A DNA stretch of 8,636 nt from Flavobacteriaceae bacterium UBA6231 (lineage in GTDB: Bacteria > Bacteroidota > Bacteroidia > Flavobacteriales > Flavobacteriaceae). Shown here in pieces: positions 1 to 3,504 of this stretch (positions within the stretch are counted from its first letter, which is position 1; each line of letters starts with the position of its first letter). Position numbers and translations under genes: made by a program. The notes beneath the pieces are model-generated. The model saw only the letters and a list, made by a program, of their open reading frames with translations, ran no database searches and was not told where the DNA came from. The stretch lies in contig DJWL01000159.1 in the NCBI GenBank assembly GCA_002441545.1, positions 1 to 8,636 on the forward strand. The letters are read 5' to 3'.

Positions 1-2
1 TT

Positions 3-38
3 GATAAAGCTAACTTAAGATACACAAGACCGATATAA
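3..38 (+). CDS. possible C-terminal end of an upstream plus-strand gene (partial)
   Basis: Reading from base 3, eleven sense codons (DKANLRYTRPI) run to a TAA at 36-38; the other two plus frames close earlier. A hairpin terminator follows about 40 bases later, which is what one expects behind a plus-strand gene. The peptide is too short to assign to a family, and an open frame of eleven codons could be chance. Confidence 0.25.
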   Translation, partial: DKANLRYTRPI

Positions 39-77
39 GCTCAAGATTCATATCTCAATGAGATTCATTTTAAAATT

Positions 78-106
78 AAAAAACCATCTAAAGCAGATGG
101 TTTTTT
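78..106. terminator. bidirectional intrinsic terminator
   Basis: A perfect 12-bp inverted repeat, AAAAAACCATCT (78-89) and AGATGGTTTTTT (95-106), encloses a 5-base loop AAAGC. The stem carries its own A-run and T-run, so either transcript would end in a U-tract. It lies about 40 bases beyond the possible upstream plus-strand gene and 30 bases beyond the stop of the minus-strand CHRD gene, so it probably serves both converging genes. Confidence 0.75.
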
Positions 107-135
107 ATTGATTAAGAGCTCAAAAGGGAAAAACA

Positions 136-564
136 TTATTGTTTAATAAGCTGACCTCTAATTTCCCCTGCTTGAAAAGCTTGGCTATGGATGTTGATAT
201 AATACAAATTAGCATACAAATCTGCCTCTTGTGAAGCATCAAGTGCAGGACTGGTATAACTAATTGGAGAAGCTGCCGTTAAAGGAAACACAACCCCGCC
301 GGATGAACCAACGTCTCCTTTGTGAATGTGGGCTGCAGTAGCTGTTATTCCACTATATGTGGCTGTAAGGGTAAATATTTTTGTAGTGGCATTATACGTA
401 AGCGTAGCGGTACCTGTTGCACTTGAACCCGACGCAGGTACTTCGCTTGCGCCATTTATAGTTGCCTTAAACATCACGGTGGAATCATCATCGTCATTAT
501 TACTGCAGGACGTGAATACAATAACAATTAGAGGTAAAACCAAAATTTTAAAATAATTTTTCAT
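136..564 (-). CDS. CHRD-domain lipoprotein
   Basis: 142-residue predicted lipoprotein. Residues 1-19 are a lysine-containing n-region and a hydrophobic stretch ending in a lipobox-like FTSC, with Cys20 as the lipidation site. The next residues, SNNDDDD, resemble the acidic lipoprotein export signal known in Bacteroidota, so surface display is plausible. Residues about 31-140 match the CHRD fold named after chordin: an opening FKATINGASEVP, a central HIHKG (His79, His81), and a closing YINIHSQ...GEIRGQL. The domain is common in bacterial secreted proteins but has no firmly established bacterial activity, so no substrate is proposed. The length is that of signal peptide plus one domain, so the gene looks complete. 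The only start giving a signal peptide is the ATG at 564. No Shine-Dalgarno is visible, only an A-rich leader, as usual in this phylum. It is monocistronic and ends at the shared terminator at 78-106. Confidence 0.9.
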   Translation of the reverse strand: MKNYFKILVLPLIVIVFTSCSNNDDDDSTVMFKATINGASEVPASGSSATGTATLTYNATTKIFTLTATYSGITATAAHIHKGDVGSSGGVVFPLTAASPISYTSPALDASQEADLYANLYYINIHSQAFQAGEIRGQLIKQ

Positions 565-644
565 AGTTAATTTTTTAAGTTAGTTAATAAACAGTATTTT
601 ATATATAACAACTGAAAAGGATTAAGTCCTGAAAAAAAATGAAA

Positions 645-974
645 AGATTGAGAACACATTCTTTAAACGATACTGAGAGTGACAGTCATCTGTTTTAAAT
701 TTTTGTTTTTCATCAGAACGATGGAATGCCGCATTAATGGATTCACCACACATACCTTAATAGCATGTCATACAAATAACTTGCAAGACAAACATGGTAA
801 GAACCCGAAGCTTCCATAACAACTATGAGGTCACTTTTGCAATAATCACTCTCAATGAACTCTTTTAAACCCTTTTAAATTATTAGCATAAACTTCATGC
901 AATAATTTGTTCTCTTCTCTAAAACTAACATCAAATGTTTGTTTACTGAAGTCGATTCCTATAACTTTACTCAT
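645..974 (-). pseudogene. IS110-family transposase, N-terminal remnant with frameshifts
   Basis: Translated on the minus strand from the ATG at 974 the frame reads MSKVIGIDFSKQTFDVSF, then continues LHEVYANNLKGFK. This is the RuvC-like DEDD start of IS110-family transposases, with the first Asp in GIDFSK. At an A-run (plus-strand 863-866) the frame breaks. The next frame continues EFIESDYCKSDLIVV, then MEASGSYH, the region of the family's E-A-[ST]-G-x-Y-H motif with the second acidic residue. Around 745-755 it breaks again and a third frame gives KVCVVNPL, the family's VVNPL motif. Further on only a decayed FKTDD resembling the KTDxxDA motif can be read (about 655-680). Everything beyond, including the C-terminal transposase domain with its serine, is missing. 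At least two frameshifts and a large 3' deletion make it a dead fragment, assembled here by eye from three frames. Confidence 0.8.
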
Positions 975-1100
975 GACAAATGTTTTAAATGTGCTTCTTG
1001 TTTATCAATCCTGAATCTAGGCTCAACCGCCTAATGAACTGTTCAAACTTTAAGCACGGGAGAAAGGGACAAGCATTGCGAACTTTTTTTTTAACTAATG
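975..1100 (-). other. presumed non-coding left end of the IS110 remnant, with hairpin
   Basis: In IS110-group elements the stretch upstream of the transposase gene is the non-coding left end, and in characterised members it encodes the structured bridge RNA. Here, read on the minus strand, the 125 bases before the transposase start are less AT-rich than their surroundings and contain a hairpin TAGGC-GGTTGA-GCCTA (1018-1033) and a small palindrome TGAACAGTTCA close by. Only a short plus-strand ORF without recognisable similarity overlaps it, which I do not believe is a gene. The assignment follows from position relative to the transposase remnant. The true end of the element and the loop assignments cannot be fixed from this window. 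Confidence 0.35.
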
Positions 1101-1195
1101 ACAAATTATTGTCTTGCTCTTTCTCCTTTTGTTATTATTTATCTAAAAGTAATAATTGTAAATTCTTATGCTTTACAAACATAGGATGACGACAT

Positions 1196-1217
1196 AATCT
1201 CTTTAGATTAAGAGATT
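1196..1217. repeat. 8-bp stem hairpin AATCTCTT/AAGAGATT
   Basis: Perfect inverted repeat AATCTCTT (1196-1203) and AAGAGATT (1210-1217) with the 6-base spacer TAGATT. Its right arm overlaps the left end of the neighbouring GTCATTGCGA-type repeat, so it forms the outer edge of a cluster of structured intergenic repeats. There is no T-run on either side, so it is not a convincing terminator by itself. The about 95 bases before it (1101-1195) are AT-rich and show nothing else recognisable. Confidence 0.6.
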
Positions 1218-1251
1218 GCCACAGAAAATTAGAAATTTTCTTCGCAATGAC
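1212..1251 (-). repeat. GTCATTGCGA...GCAATCTC interspersed repeat with nested hairpin
   Basis: Read on the minus strand the element starts GTCATTGCGA and ends GTGGCAATCTC. From memory this end pair recurs between genes in many Bacteroidota genomes. It folds as a nested hairpin: outer stem ATTGC (1215-1219) with GCAAT (1244-1248), inner stem AGAAAATT (1223-1230) with AATTTTCT (1234-1241) around a 3-base loop. The compensating arms support a structured element. Its copy number in this genome cannot be seen here. Confidence 0.6.
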
Positions 1252-1262
1252 ACAAAAAGATA

Positions 1263-1285
1263 ACCCCTTCGACTCCGCTCAGGGT
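1263..1285. repeat. CCCTTCGACTCCGCTCAGGG-type interspersed repeat
   Basis: A G+C-rich island in AT-rich DNA, with short complementary ends (CCCT 1265-1268, AGGG 1281-1284) around TCGACTCCGCTC. I recognise this sequence as one that recurs between genes in flavobacterial genomes, often together with the other two repeats of this cluster. It encodes nothing obvious and lies 12 bases beyond the GTCATTGCGA-type repeat. Confidence 0.55.
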
Positions 1286-1293
1286 AAACTCCA

Positions 1294-1323
1294 GCCCGAC
1301 CACGCTAAAGCGTGGTAACGCCC
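1294..1323 (-). repeat. REP-like hairpin element behind dgt
   Basis: Read on the minus strand, the flanks GGGCGTT and CGGGC surround a perfect 7-bp stem ACCACGC (1299-1305) and GCGTGGT (1310-1316) with a 4-base loop. The flanks resemble the recurrent flavobacterial intergenic form GGGCG-hairpin-GGTCGGGC as I recall it. It begins 7 bases after the dgt stop codon, so it will be at the 3' end of the dgt mRNA, where it could stabilise the end or help termination. It lacks a following U-run, so it is not a classical intrinsic terminator. Confidence 0.6.
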
Positions 1324-1330
1324 AAAACAA

Positions 1331-2671
1331 CTAAAAGTGCATGCCTTTTATCTTTTTGTAATTAAGAATAGCATTACTATCTGAAAGTAAAGACACGTAG
1401 TTGCATACCGATAATAACCGTGAATACAAATTATCTTGATCAACTTTCATAGTTTTAGGCAATCTGTTTAATATAAGTTTATCATAATTAGAAGCATTCC
1501 CATTATAATTATTATTAACTGCCTTTGTGTAGGCGCTTAAAAGACTTTTTAAAATTTCATAACCTGCAATTTCCTTATCAATAACCTCATCAGATTTATA
1601 AATATTCTCAATACTTATTTTAATGATATCATTTATTTGCGCTTCATATTTACTTTTATCTAATAACGCTGTTTGAAAATCGCCTTTTAAAATGGTCTCT
1701 TCATTATTAATAAAAATAGAAACAACTTCATTAATTAAGGTGTTTATTGCTAAAGCGCGTAGGTAACTCACTCTATCTTGAGTGTTTTGCAACTGGTGAT
1801 ATTTTTTTGTATTTATAGTATCTCGCACCAAATTAATCAAGTATTCTAAAGCAAATTCTTCTTGAATTAAGCCAAGGTTAATGCCATCTTCAAAATCAAT
1901 AATAGTATAACAAATATCATCTGCAGCTTCAACCAAATAAGCTAACGGATGACGCGAAAAACTAAGGTCCTTATTACTTCGTTTTGTTAAGCCCAATTCA
2001 TCTGCCACATGAGAAAAAGATTCTGTTTCACTTTGAAAAAAACCATATTTTTTATCTGCAATATGTTTTGTTGGCTTTGTTGGTAAGGATTCTTTTGGGT
2101 ATTTCATAAAAGCACCAAGAGTTGCATAACTAAGCCTTAATCCACCTTCTCTTCCTTCTCTGCTTTCTGTTAAAATTTTAAATCCGTTTGCATTCCCTTC
2201 AAAGTCGCATAAATCTTGATATTCTTTATCTGTTAATTGACTTTTATAGTGTGCTCCTTCACCTGTTTTAAAAAATTCGCCAATGGCTTTTTCCCCTGAA
2301 TGTCCAAATGGTGGATTTCCAATATCATGTGCTAAAGCGGCAGCCGCAACAATAGCCCCAAAATCATTGGCTTGATAGCCATGAACGGTTTGTAAATGCG
2401 GATGTTTTTCTAATAATTTTTGTCCAACCTTTCTTCCTATGGAACGTCCAACAACACTTACTTCTAAACTATGTGTTAAGCGTGTATGCACAAAATCTGT
2501 TTGTGAGAGTGGAATGACCTGTGTTTTGTCTTGAAGACTTCTGAATTCTGAAGAAAAAATAACTCTGTCATAATCTACTTCAAACCCAAGACGTGTTTCA
2601 TCTTGCTCTTTTCTTAAGCGCTTATTAGTGTCCCCAAATCGTTTTAAGGATAGTAATTGTTCCCAGTTCAT
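1331..2671 (-). CDS. dgt: deoxyguanosinetriphosphate triphosphohydrolase (HD domain dNTPase)
   Basis: 446-residue cytosolic enzyme of the dGTPase branch of the HD superfamily, which hydrolyses dGTP (often other dNTPs too) to the deoxynucleoside and inorganic triphosphate, controlling dNTP pools. All metal and catalytic motifs are present: FRSLQDKTQV (43-52), RLTHSLEV with His67, ALAHDIGNPPFGHSGE with His115-Asp116, His124 and Glu127, and LVEAADDICY with Asp251 or Asp252 as the distal metal ligand. The spacing His67/His115-Asp116/His124/Glu127 reproduces that of E. coli Dgt (His69, His117-Asp118, His126, Glu129) shifted by two residues. EGNANGFKILT (158-168) is also typical. At 446 residues it is shorter than E. 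coli Dgt (about 505), as common in this phylum. The ATG at 2671 gives an N-terminus that starts directly with the conserved region; the stop is TAG. It appears monocistronic, is divergent from the secreted-protein gene, and has no evident functional tie to its neighbours. Confidence 0.96.
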   Translation of the reverse strand: MNWEQLLSLKRFGDTNKRLRKEQDETRLGFEVDYDRVIFSSEFRSLQDKTQVIPLSQTDFVHTRLTHSLEVSVVGRSIGRKVGQKLLEKHPHLQTVHGYQANDFGAIVAAAALAHDIGNPPFGHSGEKAIGEFFKTGEGAHYKSQLTDKEYQDLCDFEGNANGFKILTESREGREGGLRLSYATLGAFMKYPKESLPTKPTKHIADKKYGFFQSETESFSHVADELGLTKRSNKDLSFSRHPLAYLVEAADDICYTIIDFEDGINLGLIQEEFALEYLINLVRDTINTKKYHQLQNTQDRVSYLRALAINTLINEVVSIFINNEETILKGDFQTALLDKSKYEAQINDIIKISIENIYKSDEVIDKEIAGYEILKSLLSAYTKAVNNNYNGNASNYDKLILNRLPKTMKVDQDNLYSRLLSVCNYVSLLSDSNAILNYKKIKGMHF

Positions 2672-2681
2672 TATATAAATT

Positions 2682-2689
2682 TAAACGTA
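2682..2689 (-). promoter_or_regulatory. candidate -7 element of the dgt promoter
   Basis: On the minus strand TACGTTTA matches five of the six fixed positions of the Bacteroidota -7 consensus TAnnTTTG. It ends about 10 bases before the dgt start, which would give a very short leader. No clear -33 TTG element is seen at the usual distance, so this is a weak call. Confidence 0.3.
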
Positions 2690-2731
2690 GGCAAGATACT
2701 TAAATTAAGTAAAAAACAGAACCATAATTTG

Positions 2732-2782
2732 GTAACATTAAGATAACATTTTAATGACAGTTGTTTAATGATTATATAACAT
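2732..2782 (+). promoter_or_regulatory. 11-bp-period direct-repeat operator, copy A (PhoB/OmpR-type)
   Basis: Five 7-mers start exactly 11 bp apart: GTAACAT (2732), ATAACAT (2743), ATGACAG (2754), TTAATGA (2765, weakest) and ATAACAT (2776). Their 4-base spacers are TAAG, TTTA, TTGT and TTAT. Head-to-tail 7-mers with 4-base gaps are the arrangement of operators bound by OmpR/PhoB-family response regulators; the TAACA core is especially like the B. subtilis PhoP box (TTAACA-type repeats with 11-bp period). The last unit lies where a -33 element would be, 19 bp before the -7-like element. Copy B at 3403-3453 shows the same pattern, so chance is unlikely. Which regulator binds is inference. Confidence 0.7.
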
Positions 2783-2801
2783 CCTAATTAAAGTAATGCT
2801 T

Positions 2802-2809
2802 TTTATTTG
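2802..2809 (+). promoter_or_regulatory. -7-like element TTTATTTG for the small secreted protein gene
   Basis: TTTATTTG matches five of six fixed positions of the Bacteroidota -7 consensus TAnnTTTG. Its TTTG lies 23 bases beyond the last operator repeat, exactly the distance found in front of the receptor gene. Transcription would start near 2815-2820, before the ATG at 2832 but after an in-frame ATG at 2796, which argues for 2832 as the true start. Confidence 0.55.
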
Positions 2810-2831
2810 CAGTATAATTTTCAAGAAACCA

Positions 2832-3221
2832 ATGAAACAATTAATTACTTTATTACTATTTACTTTTTCAAGCTTAGGTTTTGCTCAAAATATAGGTGTA
2901 ATTGTTGGTAAAGTAACGGATAAAGATTTAAATGATGAACCTTTGGTTTTTGCTAACCTTTCTATAAAAGGTACTTCAATTGAGTCTACTTCAGATATTA
3001 CAGGTTTATTTTTACTTGAAAACTTAGCCGATGGCGACTATACACTGGTATGTAACTTTGTTGGTTATGAAACCAAAGAATTACATGTACACGTTAGTTC
3101 AATGGAACCAACTGAAGTTAATATTTCTTTAGCGCCAAGTATCATTTCATTAAATGAGCTAGCTTCACTAGCTAGTGTTGCTAAAAAAGAAGATAAAACT
3201 TCTATTGCCATAAACAATTAA
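2832..3221 (+). CDS. small secreted CarboxypepD_reg-like domain protein (stand-alone receptor N-domain)
   Basis: 129-residue predicted periplasmic protein. A Sec signal peptide covers about residues 1-19, ending GFAQ. Residues 20-103 form one carboxypeptidase-regulatory-like (beta-sandwich) domain with the GKVTDK, NDEPL, SDITGLF and FVGYE landmarks. It aligns without gaps to residues 1-110 of the TonB-dependent receptor downstream, where NDEP (34-37), SDI (54-56) and FVGYE (76-80) occupy the same positions. Where the receptor has its TonB box (LDEVVIT, 107-113) this protein reads LNELASL and then ends in a short polar tail. It is therefore a free N-terminal extension without plug or barrel. 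An in-frame ATG at 2796 would add 12 residues, but it lies upstream of the predicted transcription start and spoils the colinearity with the receptor, so 2832 is preferred. Its role is unknown; modulation of the receptor's N-domain or TonB coupling is conjecture. Confidence 0.8.
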   Translation: MKQLITLLLFTFSSLGFAQNIGVIVGKVTDKDLNDEPLVFANLSIKGTSIESTSDITGLFLLENLADGDYTLVCNFVGYETKELHVHVSSMEPTEVNISLAPSIISLNELASLASVAKKEDKTSIAINN

Positions 3222-3223
3222 TT

Positions 3224-3263
3224 TCTTTAAAAACAGGTTATCTTTAAAGATTTATTTGTTTTT
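3224..3263 (+). terminator. weak candidate terminator behind the small secreted protein
   Basis: TCTTTAAA (3224-3231) can pair with TTTAAAGA (3243-3250) around an 11-base loop, followed by a T-rich run TTTATTTGTTTTT. The stem is only A-T rich, so stability is low. The position 2 bases after the stop, and a separate operator/promoter before the next gene, make independent transcription units sensible. The second arm also lies in a 12-bp palindrome, ATCTTTAAAGAT (3240-3251). The remaining bases up to 3402 show nothing recognisable. Confidence 0.35.
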
Positions 3264-3402
3264 CCTCTTTATCATTTATTCATATAAACTACAATTCTTT
3301 TCTTTCTTAAACTTTAGAAAAGTAAGGTCTATTCATAGAGAATCATCTTACATTTTTAATGTTAAGTTATTGTTTACAAATCAAAAGTTTTTAAGTAAAA
3401 AG

Positions 3403-3453
3403 GTAACATTTAGGTAACCCTTTAGTTACTGTTGTTTAATTCTTAGATAACAT
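3403..3453 (+). promoter_or_regulatory. 11-bp-period direct-repeat operator, copy B (PhoB/OmpR-type)
   Basis: Five 7-mers start exactly 11 bp apart: GTAACAT (3403), GTAACCC (3414), GTTACTG (3425), TTAATTC (3436, weakest) and ATAACAT (3447), with spacers TTAG, TTTA, TTGT and TTAG. Bases 3402-3456 match 2731-2785 at 45 of 55 positions without a gap. Unit starts, spacer TTTA, the TTGTTTAAT block and the terminal ATAACATCCT are kept. The best conserved parts are the first and last units; the fourth unit is poorly matched to the core in both copies. It should govern the receptor gene and probably the lipoprotein gene behind it. Confidence 0.7.
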
Positions 3454-3472
3454 CCTGTTTACAAACCATCAC

Positions 3473-3480
3473 TTCCTTTG
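3473..3480 (+). promoter_or_regulatory. -7-like element TTCCTTTG for the TonB-receptor gene
   Basis: TTCCTTTG matches five of six fixed positions of TAnnTTTG. Its TTTG begins 23 bases after the last operator repeat, the same distance as at copy A, and ends 24 bases before the receptor start codon. Departure from TA in both copies fits an activator-dependent promoter. Confidence 0.55.
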
Positions 3481-3504
3481 CATCAATAAATTCATGAAAA
3501 AATA

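Noticed and set aside
326..556. 76-codon plus-strand open frame opposite the CHRD gene
   Set aside because: It is fully antisense to a well-supported CHRD lipoprotein gene, and its valine/alanine-rich product mirrors the coding strand.
989..1189. 66-codon plus-strand open frame in the intergenic region
   Set aside because: It lies across the presumed left end of the IS110 remnant and an AT-rich stretch, has low-complexity Cys/Phe/Ser-rich translation and no recognisable domain, and lacks a promoter or leader; it is best explained as chance.
1196..1323. CRISPR array
   Set aside because: The hairpin elements differ from each other in sequence and are not regularly spaced identical repeats; there are no cas genes.
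1331..2671. HD-domain protein as an anti-phage dNTP-depletion enzyme
   Set aside because: dGTPase homologues can act in defence, but all residues match the ordinary housekeeping Dgt form, and no other defence gene or regulator accompanies it; the nearby IS remnant alone is not enough.
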